64,000 nucleotides of DNA from Pohlia nutans. Taxonomy: Eukaryota > Streptophyta > Bryopsida > Bryales > Mniaceae. The notes under the pieces were generated by a model. It was not told the DNA's origin, did not search any database, and saw only the letters and a list, made by a program, of their open reading frames with translations. The position numbers and the translations under genes are program-made. The stretch is taken from the NCBI GenBank assembly GCA_022496805.1, contig CM040093.1:2544501-2608500 (forward strand), written 5' to 3'. This document shows, piece by piece, positions 34,532 to 45,501 of this stretch. The first letter of the stretch is position 1, and every line of letters starts with the position of its first letter.

Positions 34532-35430
34532 GAGAGTAGAGATATATTAGAGAGAAACTCAAGCGAGAAGTTCAAAATGGAAACTGAAGCGAAAGGAGGT
34601 AAGTTGTGAAGGTGACGAAACCCCTGCATGCAGTTATATCAAGATCATGAGCCTGTTGATTGAAGCAAACGGATGATTATATTTCTATGAGGACTAATGA
34701 ATGCAGACGGTGAGGTAATGAAAAGCAATCAAAGACGGCAGAGTCAGAGTACATTGAATCTGATTAAAATTCTGAACATAATTAGAGCTAGACCATTAAT
34801 CCTATGATAGCTTTTTAAATAAAGAAAGCGCAGCCGTCTCATATGCTTAGAACTAGATCTACATCAATATTAAAAGTCATATTTTAAATGCAATTTTGGA
34901 GACGTGCAAGGACGGCTAAACTAGGAGACAATGTCAGACTGGTCCAGTCATAAAAAAATCTCTTATGAAACTTCGGCTGACAACTAGACATAGTTGAGGA
35001 GTTTGCCGGCTGTCATTCATTAGTTGGCAGTGAAATTAGGGAAGACGTCTGCACTAGAATCGAGATAGGTGTGGAAGGATGAATGGACGGATGTTGAATT
35101 AGAGCCCACCGTTCATTGAATCTTAGCGACCTATAAAAGACAACGACCTTGGTTGAACCATTCATTTGCAAACCGCTCTTGCTAGAAGAGCATACACCTT
35201 TCTTTGGTTGAGGGAGTTGCAGTTATAACACCAGTTTTGAGGGTTGATGCTCTTAGCTGAAGTAGAGAGTGATGTGATTTGACGATTCTGACCAGAGTGC
35301 TGGAGTTTCAGAATTGCTTTATGTGTAGGGGATTCAGGGTTTAGAGTGTAGTGGGATTCAGGGTTTAGGATTCAGGCTTTATGCGTAGTGGGACTTTGGA
35401 ACTTGATGTTTATATCAAAAGAGAGGACAG
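34532..35430. other. Divergent intergenic region with a candidate promoter
   Basis: It separates the minus-strand orphan gene from the plus-strand cargo gene and must hold both promoters. A repeated GGGATTCAGGGTTTAG motif occurs two to three times at about 35328-35375. Confidence 0.45.
35131..35139 (+). promoter_or_regulatory. Candidate TATA box of the cargo gene
   Basis: CTATAAAAG matches the eukaryotic TATA consensus and lies about 290 bp upstream of the ATG at 35431 on the same strand. The transcription start is unknown. Confidence 0.35.
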
Positions 35431-36159
35431 ATGCAACGCGAGGACCGTGATATAGAGGGACAGAGTAAGAGGGTGCAGAAAAAGAAAAAAAGAAAACCAA
35501 AGGTCATATATTCAAGTAGGAAAGTGATTGAAGCTAGCCGAATGAGGCAAGCGAAGACTAGATCAAGGGTAGCTGAAATTGATCCTGGATTTTCGAAGGC
35601 TATAAATTTTGCTGAAGACAACATTGTGGGTTCGGCGAGCGTCAACAGAAGCGATACATTGCTTGCGCTCAACATCGGTGGTGGACCATCAACTGAATCA
35701 TTGATTTGCGAAACAGACGAGGAAAATAGAGTAAGTGACTATCCTACACTTTTAATTGCCGCTTACTGAATCTTGAAGCAGCGACTCCAAAAGTCTGAGA
35801 GTCACAAAAATTCAAGACACGATATCTTTCTAGTGATGGTGATAAATTATGCAAAGTATTGGTGATAATTTTGTGAAGTTTCCCAGTACTTTGCTGCTAC
35901 CACGCATTCCACGTTCGTTGGTGATGTCACACAAATTTCGATTCATTAGGAGTGGGTTGTGACTTCTTAACGGAAGATCTCACCTCAACCACTACGCGTG
36001 ACTTGACTTTTACACAAGTAGTGACTACTACAAAGCTCATGACTTCTACTTAGCTCGTCAATGCCAACTGTGAACATAGCTGGTTTTGCTGCTCATCTTA
36101 TTGCGCCAAACTATCCGGTGATCTTATCCTAATTTTAATGGAAAATACTGGTGATCTCG

Positions 36160-36400
36160 AAGTGGCGAAGTGAGACCACGTCGTGGCAGAAATTGAATCA
36201 CGTCGCGGCAGAAGTGGAATCATGTCGTGCGCATCCTCGTGGTGGAACCATAGCTCGTCGTGGCACAATTTCAAGAGCGCAGTAATTCTTGTCGTGGCCG
36301 AACAATGCTGATGCTTGTCGTGGCCGAACAATTCTTTGTCTAGCATTACGGATTGCCCAGTAACTCTTGAGCCCAGTAATCCTGTCGTGGCCGAACAAAA
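36160..36400. repeat. Degenerate GTCGTGGC-GAA repeats in cargo intron 1
   Basis: Phrases like TCGTGGCAGAA, GTCGTGGCCGAACAA and CTCGTGGTGGAA recur at irregular spacing. The overlapping frames are not thought to be coding. A second low-complexity patch (CTTGAACTTCTGGTTTTC) follows at 36780-36920. Confidence 0.55.
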
Positions 36401-37199
36401 CTTTACTGAGATTGGTGCATGAATGTACGTGATTTCTTGCTGTATCAGCGGACCCCTATCTCCAGAGCGATCGGCCCTCCGCAGTAGCTCCGAATTTTTT
36501 GCAACATTGACGTGGAGGTGCTCGGGCCAAACATATCCTTCGTTGTGATCGGATCCTATCATCCCGCAGTTCACTCTTGACTTCATACTGGCTGCCATGA
36601 TCTCGTGTGACGCTGGCTATCCTCATGATCTCGTGTGACGCTGGCATAGTGGATTCAGTAGATAAGGTTCCTTTGCTCGTCATTGTCCTCAATGCGCCTT
36701 GAATTCATCCTTGTACGTTGCATCTCAATTCTCGCTTGTGTGCTGTGTGTGTCGAGTGCTTCATGTGTTTCGAGAGCATTGAGTTCTTGACTGGGATGCT
36801 TGAACTTCTGGTTTTCACTTGACTGGGATGCTTGAACTTGTGGTTTTCTCGGCTTCCTGAACTTCTGGTTTTCTTGGCTTCCTTGAACTTCTGGTTTTCT
36901 CGGCTTCTCGACGGTGTTCTCTCGACTTCGTTTGCTCTGGAGAGTTCCGTGTGCTCAGAAGAGTTTCGTGTGCTCTGGAGAGTTCATGTACCCTCGGCAA
37001 TTAGTGTAATCTCGACAGTACAAGTGTTTTGGTGTTTATTGAAATTCGTGGCGCGATCTCACCAGTATTTGTTCACTGCAGGAAGCTAGCAAGAGGAGCG
37101 TAATGGCGAGAACTGTAGCTGCTGTTGACCAGCATCAGCCGATTGGCAATGAGGTATGAGCAAATTGATTTCAATGAATTCCACTGCTTCCTAGGAGTC

Positions 37200-37680
37200 G
37201 TGACGAATTTTGTAAAAGTTATGGGCCACGAGTTCTGAACCTTGACAAGATACTCCAGTCCCGCGAGTTGTGAACCGCGAGTTCTGGGAGTCCAGTGAAT
37301 ACTCCCATGACAAGTTTTATTAGAGTCTGAGAATTACGAGTTTTTTGGTTTGCAAACACTGACAAGTCCAGCGAATTGAGAACCATGACGACTCGTGCGA
37401 GTTGACTACCATGACGAGTTCTGTGAGTTCTGCGAGTTGAGATTCATGACGAATTATGGCAGTGACGAGTTATGCGAGTTAAGCTCCATGACGAGTTGAG
37501 CTCCATGACGAGTTCTACGAGTTGAACTCCATGACGAGTTATGGCAGTGTATATGGTCGTGACGAGTCCAGTAGAATTTCAATTGTATTGGCAGTGACGA
37601 GTTCTGGGAGTCGCAAGTTCCTAGCATAATCTTTTGACGAGTTCAGGGGAGTTGTGGGAGTTCAATGACGAGTTCAAAGG
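37200..37680. repeat. Degenerate GACGAGTT-CGAGTT repeats in cargo intron 2
   Basis: Units built on ATGACGAGTTCTGCGAGTTGA recur ten or more times, with spacing from 20 to about 60 bp. The array is non-coding. Confidence 0.6.
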
Positions 37681-37728
37681 ACACTCAAGTTTAAAGTCCA
37701 GAACACCAAAAAAAATTTAAAAGTTGGA

Positions 37729-37943
37729 ACTCGCCGCGCCGCCCCGTCCGCGCCGTGGCGCCGAGTTCAAATTTTTTTGAACTCGGCGCGACCACTCCAA
37801 GGGGGGTATCGCCGGCGACACCCCCCTCGGGGTGGTCGCGCCGTGGCGTCACGGCGCGGCGCGAGGCCGCGCCGTGGCGCCATGTTCAAATTTTTTTGAA
37901 CGTGGTGCGACCACCCTGGGGGGGGGGGTGTCGCCGGTGACAC
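37729..37943. repeat. GC-rich palindromic array, left part (continues at 41685-41785)
   Basis: Sequence made of nested palindromes: GAGTTCAAATTTTTTTGAACTC, GGCGCGACCAC, and GGGGTGTCGCCGGTGACACCCC (the last split by copia). A unit of about 130 bp occurs at least twice. GC content is extreme compared with the flanking intron. Confidence 0.75.
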
Positions 37944-38200
37944 TGTTGAAGTAGTAGATAAAGGGTAGTGTTGCTAGAAGCCAAAGGGGTTTTGGGTGGG
38001 AATAATTGATGTGTGGGAGAGGGGTTGCGGCATGGGCTTACCTTTGAGGCCTGTAGTGTTGAGTTATCCCATATGGGTTGCCAAAGGGCACCTCAACTGT
38101 ACACTACTTAAGCGGGGGAGCCCTTGAGTAAAGACATCTCTTTCTACGCATTCCTTGTGTTTGTGTATGTGCTTTGTGCATTCCTCTATCACCTTTAACA
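37944..38200 (+). repeat. 5' LTR of the copia element
   Basis: 257 bp, TGTTGAAG...CTTTAACA; differs from the 3' LTR at ACCTTT versus ACTATT near base 100. Confidence 0.95.
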
Positions 38201-38214
38201 GGTTATGGGCCCAC
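38201..38214 (+). promoter_or_regulatory. Primer-binding site complementary to the anticodon arm of initiator tRNA-Met
   Basis: GGTTATGGGCCCAC directly follows the LTR. Its complement GTGGGCCCATAACC is the anticodon stem-loop of plant initiator tRNA-Met as I remember it. Priming by a tRNA half, not the 3' CCA end, is known from Drosophila copia, whose site has nearly the same sequence. The usual plant copia site (TGGTATCAGAGC) is absent. Confidence 0.7.
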
Positions 38215-38497
38215 TCATGTGTGTTGTGTGAGTGTTGGATTGCATTGAAGCGTTTCATAGGAGGTCGTTGCAGAAGGGGCTGGAGGCTGATTTGGAGCTT
38301 TTGGGAACAGTTTTGAGTTTTTTGGAGGAGTCTTGTCTCTTGGAGTTAGCGGTGCGCAGGGGCTGAAATTGCATATTGGAGCACTTGTCTTGGTCAGCCT
38401 TTTCTTTTGCTGCTCTATTTTCTTGATTCCAAACCCTTTTTTGTAAGTGGAACATTGTTTTGTTCAAGCTTGTGCACTTGTAATATTGCAAGTGATT

Positions 38498-38808
38498 TGT
38501 GAGGCGTTGAGGCTCTAAGGGAGGAGTCCACGATCCGTGAGGTGTTGAGGCTCTAAGGGAAGAGTCTACGATCTGTGAGGTGTTGAGGCTCTAAGGGAAG
38601 AGTCTACGATCTCTGAGGTGTTGAGGCTCCAAAGGAAGAGTCTACGATCTGTGAGGTGTTGAGGCTCTAAGGGAAGAGTCTACGATCTGTGAGGTGTTGA
38701 GGCTCTAAGGGTAGAGTCTACGATCTGTGAGGTGTTGAGGCTCTAAGGGAAGAGTCTACAATCTATGAAGTGTTGAGACTCCAAAGGAAGAGTCTACGAT
38801 CTGCTTTG
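38498..38808. repeat. 38-bp tandem repeats in the copia leader
   Basis: About eight units of GAGGTGTTGAGGCTCTAAGG-GAAGAGTCTACGATCTGT (given here in two halves), with few changes. They lie between primer site and gag. A second set built on GCATTGGAAGCACAAAGGTGC occurs at about 39190-39330. Confidence 0.9.
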
Positions 38809-39353
38809 AGTGCTTGGGCACTTGGGAAGAGGTGTTGCATGTGTTTCATGCCCTCGGGGAGCTCAAAAGTTTCATGTGGAGTTGTTTAATGCACTTGAGA
38901 GCACAAAGGTGCGTTTTTGCGCAATTTCAATGCATTTCGGGTTTTGAGGGGTTTGTTTGAGTCTATGAGCATTGATTTAGTGCTATTGAGGGACACAAAG
39001 GTGTCGATTACGTGCATTGAGTGATTGGAAACACTAAGGTGTTGTTTTTATTCATTCGGAGTAGTGAAGAGCTCCATTGAGTGATTTGAAGTGTTTTGGT
39101 GAACATCTTTGCAATTTGAGATAGGACCCTTTGCATTTGAACGTTGGAAGGTGTGTGTGGAGCACAAAGGTGCTATTTGAGGTTAACGGTTGTCGAAGTG
39201 GCATTGGAAGTACAAAACGCTGATTTGATGATTTGAGTTTAAGGGTTGTCGAAGAAGCATTGGAAGCACAAAGGTGCTCATTTAGGTTAAGGGTTCTTGA
39301 AGAGGCATTGGAAGCACAAAGGTGCTACATTCCATTAAAAATCATAAAAACAA

Positions 39354-41174
39354 ATGTCTGTTTTGAGGGTTGATTTGAGTGGAGAGACGTACATCATGGC
39401 ATCTTATGAGGGTGAGGGTTCTAAAGTGGTGGATAAGTTCGATGAGGTTAATTTTCACCTGTGGAAGTTCAAATTGGAGATGGTGATGGCCGAGAAGGAC
39501 TTGTGGGAGATTGTTGATGGTAGTGAGAAACCCCCTCACTCTACTTTGGACCCTCGCGTCATGCAAGCATATATGAGGAGGGAAAAGAAGGCATTTGCCA
39601 TTTTGGCCCTCAATCTCTCGGATTTGCAACTTGCGCACATTCGTTCGTGCAAGACATCCGCGGAAGCATGGGCGAAGCTTTGCAACATTCACGAAGCCAA
39701 GAGTTTAGCCAACATTTTGTTTTTGAGGCGCAAGTTCTTCACCATCAAGATGGAGGAAGAAGACGACATGTTGGCGCATATCAACAAGGTCAAAGCACTC
39801 GCGGATCAACTCAATGGTGCGGACGTGACCATCTCGGATGGGGACATTGTAATGACGCTCTTGGAAAGTCTACCACCTTCGTACGAGTATCTCATTGTGG
39901 CTATGGAGTCGAGGCCTATTTTCGAACTCACATTGGACTATGTGACATCACGGTTGTTGCACGAGCTCTCGCGGCGAAAGGAGAATGAATCTCGTGGAGA
40001 TAGTACGGCTCCTATGGCGAAGCAATCCACGAACGAAAGCAGTGGAAGCTCTAGCGACAAGGTGTGTTTTTATTGCGGCAAGAAGGGTCACATCGCAAGG
40101 TATTGTTTCAAGCGTAGGAACGATAAAGAAGGTGAGAGTGCCAACAACACAAAGACACATGACAATGATGATGAGTATGCTTTCACCACAAGTTATGCAT
40201 CTTGTGACGTAAGCATGAGTGATGATGATTACGAATATGCAAACATGGAAAGTCACGTATCATGCAACGGTAGTGTGAACTATTGGATTGTGGATTCGGG
40301 TGCCTCGAGCCACATGGCACCCGAAAGAAGTTGTTTTCATTCCTATCATCTTATTTCGCCAAAGAGAGTGATTTTGAGAGATGATACGGTACTTGAGGCC
40401 GTGGGCAAAGGCCAAATTGTAGTGGAAACCGAGGTGAAGGGCCGTGTGAAGACAATCACTATAAAGGATGTCCTCCACGTTCCAAAACTAAAGGCCAACC
40501 TTTTATCGATAAGGCGTTTGGTCGCAAAACACTTGCATGTTCGGTTTAGTGACAGGGGCAGCTTTGTATTGTCACCGAGTCAAGACGAGGTGGCCAATAT
40601 TCAAGTAATCGACGGTTTGTACCACGTCAAGTTTTCGAAAGTGCATATGAGTGAATCGGTGGCGTTGGCACTTAAGGACGACAAGTTGGAGTTGTGGCAT
40701 CATCAACCCAGCCATTTGCACATCAAGAGTGTAAAAACTCTTTGTGGCATGTTTGAAGAGTTCCAGCAGTTGGTGGAGAAGCAATCTGAAAAGAAGATCA
40801 CTGGATCGCGCACTGTCACGTTTTGTGCGGAGTCAACGGTTGGGCCACATTTGGAGTATGGTCCAAGTGGGAGATGTGGAGACATCATTGTGGACACATC
40901 TTCCAAATCTCCTATCTTCAATGTTGACGATGAAGATGAAGGCGAGAAGGATGGCGAGTTGGGGGCTCCATCGAGTTCGAGTTTCCGATACGGCACAGAA
41001 GAGGTGCAAGTGGAGTACGCTCTTTCAAACAATCGGCGATATCCCAAAGCAATGCAAGGTGAGGATGCGGTCGAGTGGGAGCAAGTCATGCAAGAGGAGT
41101 ATGAGGAGTATGAGTCATTGATTACCAATGACACATGGAATTGCCTTCCATTCCCAAGGGTAGCAACTCCATAG
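39354..41174 (+). pseudogene. Copia Gag-protease polyprotein fused by deletion to the RT start
   Basis: 606 codons; the likely biological start is the MASYEGEG methionine at 39396. UBN2-type Gag (FHLWKFKLEMVMAEKDLWEIV) fills the first 210 residues. The zinc knuckle CFYCGKKGHIARYC is at about 237-250. The protease motif WIVDSGASSHM is near 313-323, and a pre-integrase LWHHQPSHLHIKS segment near 445. The reading then jumps to EYALSNNRRYPKAM...EEYESLITNDTWNCLP, the N-terminus of the reverse transcriptase, so the integrase core (HHCC and DDE) is lost. The frame ends at 41174. RT sequence continues in another frame at 41135-41452 (IGCKWVFRAKRD, VDFHETFAPVAKL) and then stops before the YxDD motif. 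Confidence 0.92.
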
Positions 41175-41452
41175 GTTGCAAGTGGGTGTTTCGTGCAAAG
41201 AGAGATGTTTGCGGTGACATCGTGTGCTACGAAGTAAGGAATGTGGCAAAGGGCGTGGATTTTCATGAGACGTTTGCTCCTGTGGCCAAGCTTACAACCA
41301 TTGGGGTGGCCATGGATTTGGAAATCCATCAAATGAATGTGTTACCAAATGAACTTACACGAGATCGACACCAAAGGGTAGTAATAGCATACGGACTTAA
41401 GGACTTTGGCTTTACGCAAAGTGGGAGTGTTGAAGTAGTAGATAAAGGGTAG
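41135..41452 (+). pseudogene. Copia reverse transcriptase remnant in shifted frame
   Basis: GCKWVFRAKRDVCGDIV and GVDFHETFAPVAKL are the conserved copia RT opening (KWVFK.K...G...YKARLVAKG...Y.ETFAPV). The KARLVAKG part has been shortened and RNase H is almost absent. The end (RVVIAYGLKDFGFTQSGSVEVVDKG) runs into the polypurine tract and LTR. Two deletions and a frame change make it non-functional. Confidence 0.85.
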
Positions 41453-41684
41453 TGTTGCTAGAAGCCAAAGGGGTTTTGGGTGGGAATAATTGATGTGTGG
41501 GAGAGGGGTTGCGGCATGGGCTTACTATTGAGGCCTGTAGTGTTGAGTTATCCCATATGGGTTGCCAAAGGGCACCTCAACTGTACACTACTTAAGCGGG
41601 GGAGCCCTTGAGTAAAGACATCTCTTTCTACGCATTCCTTGTGTTTGTGTATGTGCTTTGTGCATTCCTCTATCACCTTTAACA
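41428..41684 (+). repeat. 3' LTR of the copia element
   Basis: 257 bp and nearly identical to the 5' LTR. It contains the stop region of the element's last open frame just before it. Confidence 0.95.
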
Positions 41685-41785
41685 GACACCCCCCCCGGGT
41701 GGTCGCGCCGAGTTGAAATTTTTTTCAACATGGCGCCAGGGCGCGGCGCGTGGCCGGCCGTGGCACCGAGGCGTGGTGTTCAAAT
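41685..41785. repeat. GC-rich palindromic array, right part
   Basis: It begins GACACCCCCCCGGGTGGTCGCGCC, the arm complementary to the sequence before the copia element, and contains GAAATTTTTTTCAAC with GGCGCC neighbours, as in the left part. Confidence 0.75.
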
Positions 41786-42289
41786 TATTTTATGATTCTC
41801 ACTCTGTCATTCTGAGCTTTTGATTTTATGAGCTCATACTATATTTACTGATCGTTTAGTTGTATGTCATCATGAAGGATGATCGTGATGTCATTCATGA
41901 GACTCAGAGTGATGCACAGGACCAAGATCCACATGACTCGGCTTCATTGCCTCTCGTGCCAAAGGTATATCTATTTTCATTTGCATTGTTTATTTTTGTC
42001 TTGTGTCGATTGAAGTTCTGTTATTTACTTGTTTTTGTATCTATTATTTGGTCTGTGATCAATGCTATAGGTTTCCGTTGCGGACAATGCAGCACTGATA
42101 GTGGAGATTATTGATCTCAGTGATATGGATAGTGACGATTTTTTCTTCTGTACCTGCAGTGATGCGGTAGAGGAGGTAGATAGCGTAGATGTCCATGGCT
42201 CCGCTAGTGATCCTATTTACCATTCATTGACTGTTCCCTCTTCCTCTCGGCTGTGTGATACCCCTTCTCCTACAGCGTCAGTTCCCACT

Positions 42290-42500
42290 TCCCCAATAGG
42301 GTTTATTCCCACCTCTCCCCCCGAGTTTGTTCCCACCTCTCCCCCTGAGTTTGTTGCTGCCTCATTTCCCGAGTTTGTTCCTAGTTCTCCCCCCGATTTT
42401 GTTCCCACCTCTCCCCCCGAGTTTGTGCCCACATCCCCATTAGGATTTGTTCCCACTTCTCCGCCTGCATTTGTTCCTACTTCCTCTCCTCAATTTCTTT
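42290..42500 (+). repeat. In-frame PTSPPEFV repeats in cargo exon 4
   Basis: About nine imperfect 24-bp units encode P-T-S-P-P-E-F-V variants. The unit keeps the frame and resembles low-complexity, phosphorylatable tails such as the RNA polymerase II CTD, but similarity of function is not implied. Confidence 0.75.
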
Positions 42501-42776
42501 CTGCTCCTCTTCAGTTCCTCCCCGCATTTCCAGTCATTTCGTCGCCTACATTACCTCCATTGTACACGGAGCTTGATGACGTAGTGCTTGCATATTCACC
42601 GATACCGCTATTGGGTGTAGCTATCGGTGACTTTCGTGGACTAGGCTGGCGGTCATTACCACGTGGACGACGTGTTTGCAGACGCTTGGCCTAGATATGT
42701 ATGCTGACAGACTTGCCGTGGGCAAACTCATCTTATATTTGCTTTCCTCATCTATTCCATGTTCTTATTCTTTCAG

Positions 42777-43429
42777 AATACAGCTAGTGCGGATGTCGAA
42801 GCTAGATCAGATGATGAGGATCCTCAGCCTGCAATCGGAGAGTCGGACGATGAAAATAGCGACGTTGTCAAACATGGTACTGATGTTCTCCAAATGGATA
42901 CCAAAAATCTCTCTACGGCTCAACTTCGCGCCATCAACAAACTCAACTCCTTAATGACGATTGAGCAGCTCCGAATTGTACCAATTGAGGATTCAAGAAT
43001 TTCAATTCCTCTCTGTCAGATGATCTGCATGCCCATCGTGAGGTCGACGTTGTCTTGTGATTTGACGTTGCTTGAAGCTGACTTCGTCCATGGTTATCGC
43101 GAAAGAGCTGCAGTATTCTACGTTTCAACAATGGACGAGCAAGGTGTTGTTCAGAAATTCACCGATACAGACTGTCAGACCTGGAATGGGCACTGGAGAG
43201 CTGCGGATCAACGCTTCGAAGAGTTCTTGCTCAGTAAGCCGTCGCTTCAACATTTGAGCAATGTGAAGTTCTTCGTTTGCGATGGCAACCATCGTCATCA
43301 AGCGTGGATGAAAGTCATCTCGCGAGATCACTCGCTCGAGGTGAAATGGCATTACTCTGTGGACTCCATCGTTCTTGATACGAAAGGACGTATTGGTGCA
43401 CTGATGCAAGTCATGCACGACATTAACAA
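42777..43429 (+). pseudogene. ParB-like exon of the cargo gene
   Basis: This 653-bp exon is the cleanest in the gene: one open frame, acceptor TTTCAG before it and donor AA/GTAAGT after it. An acidic start (SDDEDPQPAIGESDDEN) is followed by IPLCQMICMPIVRS, then DFVHGYRERAAVFYVST, and near its end FFVCDGNHRHQAWMKVI. The last motif matches the DGxHRxxA box of ParB/Spo0J nuclease-like folds, which binds nucleotide in bacterial ParB. Splicing to 43524 restores a lysine codon across the junction (phase 2). The assignment rests on this one box and on the methylase context. Confidence 0.5.
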
Positions 43430-44691
43430 GTAAGTCTCTCTTAAATCCACTCTTGTTCATCGCTGTTATGATATCTTGTTCTTTTTGACAATATATCTTA
43501 TACGTTTAATCTTGTTGTGGCAGATCTACAGAGAGCTCCCACGTCAAGACGAACTTGGTACACGATTTGTATCAAGTTTGCAAGTTCGGATTGATGACGG
43601 TCGAGCAATTAAAGGGCATCATCAGTACTTCCGACTATGAGCGTGCGAAGGCCTATACACCTCAATCGTGGTACCATCTGCCAGCCGATACTTTTACAAC
43701 ACTCATATTTCAGGTGAGTCAGTCTGTCTGCTCATATGCTTTCCATCTATACGCATCTTTGTACATTCTGTTATAGACACCCCGATCTTTCCCGTCCAGC
43801 ATGACATTGCAAAGGCTGGCGATGTCGAGCTCCGGCAGTATTGTGAGCAGACACCCGAGGAAGACATAACCGAGGATGGCATGAAGGATGCTATATTGAA
43901 GGGCATCAGAGACAAGACCGAGAAGTTGAAGGCAAAGCTGCGGGAAATGACTCCTGTCGCTAATCCGATCTACGGTGACCGACTCTTGCAGGAGGTATGT
44001 ACTTGTCATCTGTTTCACTGGCATGTTGTTTGTAAAAAGTTCAAACATAACATATCTGATTTCTGCAGATCGAAAAACACTACGCCCGCAATTCTCTCGA
44101 ACCAGACATGCAACTGGACAAGCTGCAACTCCTTGCAACTTCTAAGGCTAGCCCGGAAAGAAAGATTGCGTGGTTGGTCTAGTGGAACAGTTTGCAACAG
44201 ACACGCGCTGCACGAAAGTTTCCAACCAACACGAGCAAGGAGATTTTGAGTCTCTGGTTAGACAAGGCTTGTTGGTATGCGGCGGTGAGTACATTTTGAC
44301 ATTCGTATAGCTTTCATTTTATATGATCTATTCTTTACACGTTTACTAATCGCTTGCACTTTGATCATCACAGTACATGGATGCTGCCATCGAGACCTTC
44401 AACTCCATCGCAGAGAAGGACAGCTTCGTCATTGATTACAAGGTTGCTGATACCATCTGCGCTTATCTTGAGAAATGGAGAATGAAGCTCTGGGACATTG
44501 GCTTCCCTGAGACCTTCAAGAGATCCAACTTTAAAAAGGGTGACGATTTCGCCAAACACGTTGATGCGCCCTCCTTGGTCAATCGTGTAATTTATCGGTT
44601 TGTTCTAAACCTCTTACTATTTCGTTACTTTGTATTATTCATCACTACTGCTGAGATTACATGTAATTGAAATGTTCATATTTCATGCAGG

Positions 44692-45398
44692 TACTTCATG
44701 TTGGAGCTGGTTCCAAAGATGGTGATCACAAAGGATGATTTACCCCCTTTCTTGACCTCGTGGAGTGATCTCTTCAGCCCCACTTGTATGTTCAGCTCCC
44801 ATCAGATGAGGATTTGGACCTCGGCTCATCTTCGAGGTGCTGGCTGGTACTTGGAATGTGGTCTGAAACATGTACCGGATGTTGAGCGGACACTTTACGA
44901 CACAGCGGAGAATGCAAAAGAGGTCATCCTCCTTGACGGCAACGACGGATCGATGGACAAGGCTGCGAGAGCCAAAGCTATCGCCAAGATACACGCCCAA
45001 GATCTCAAGAAGAAGGAGAATATCAAAGCCCTTTTCGAAAAAGAGCTTGCTAAAGAGGAAGCTCGGCAGGCTAAGGAAGCCAAGAGGAAGCTTCTGAAAA
45101 ATGAGAAAAGTAGGGCGAAGAGGGCCAAAGCGGATAAGGTCGGTAATACGAACGATTCTGCGGTGGTTGACGAGGCTCAAAGCAACCGTACATCAAAGGA
45201 AATGGACAGAAAAGGGGATCTCCTCTCATCTCTTTGACACAAGAGCGCCTTACTCAAGGTCCCGTCATCGTGGAGGTTGCGGGGGACGCTGAGCTGGCAA
45301 CTGACGAGCTCTTTATGAACTTCTCGCTTGGATCACTCTTGCCGGAGGATAAACCTGCACTCCCTGCCTTCCAGGAATTGTCATCATTCCTCGATAAG
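44692..45398 (+). pseudogene. Cargo exon with charged coiled-coil segment and frame change
   Basis: The exon begins YFMLELVPKM and includes a WSDLFSPTCMFSSHQ segment. It then becomes a long lysine/glutamate/alanine-rich helix (AIAKIHAQDLKKKENIKALFEKELAKEEARQ is its core, about 45000-45110), likely coiled coil and DNA- or RNA-binding by charge. The frame stops at 45235-45237. The adjacent frame continues LTQERLTQGPVIVEVAGDAE to a GT donor at 45399 in the right phase for the next exon, so one base was gained or lost near 45230. Confidence 0.5.
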
Positions 45399-45501
45399 GT
45401 ATTACTAAACTTGACACAATGCTTTCATTATAATCCCATAAATCATAATCTTGGAGTTTTCTAAAACCGCAATGAACTTTTCTCTTGTATTTCTTTTGCA
45501 G

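Larger units (their letters stand above)
37944..41684 (+). mobile_element. Ty1/copia retrotransposon, internally deleted, TSD GACAC
   Basis: Two 257-bp LTRs (37944-38200 and 41428-41684) start TGTTGAAG and end TTTAACA. I see two differences between them, so the insertion is recent. GACAC flanks both sides (37939-37943 and 41685-41689). A primer-binding site follows the 5' LTR and AAAGTGGGAG precedes the 3' LTR as polypurine tract. Gag, zinc knuckle and protease are present; integrase and most of the reverse transcriptase are missing. It sits in intron 2 of the cargo gene, in the same orientation. Confidence 0.95.

Noticed and set aside
40703..41332. 209-codon minus-strand frame in the copia element
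   Set aside because: Antisense of Gag-RT sequence; no family match.
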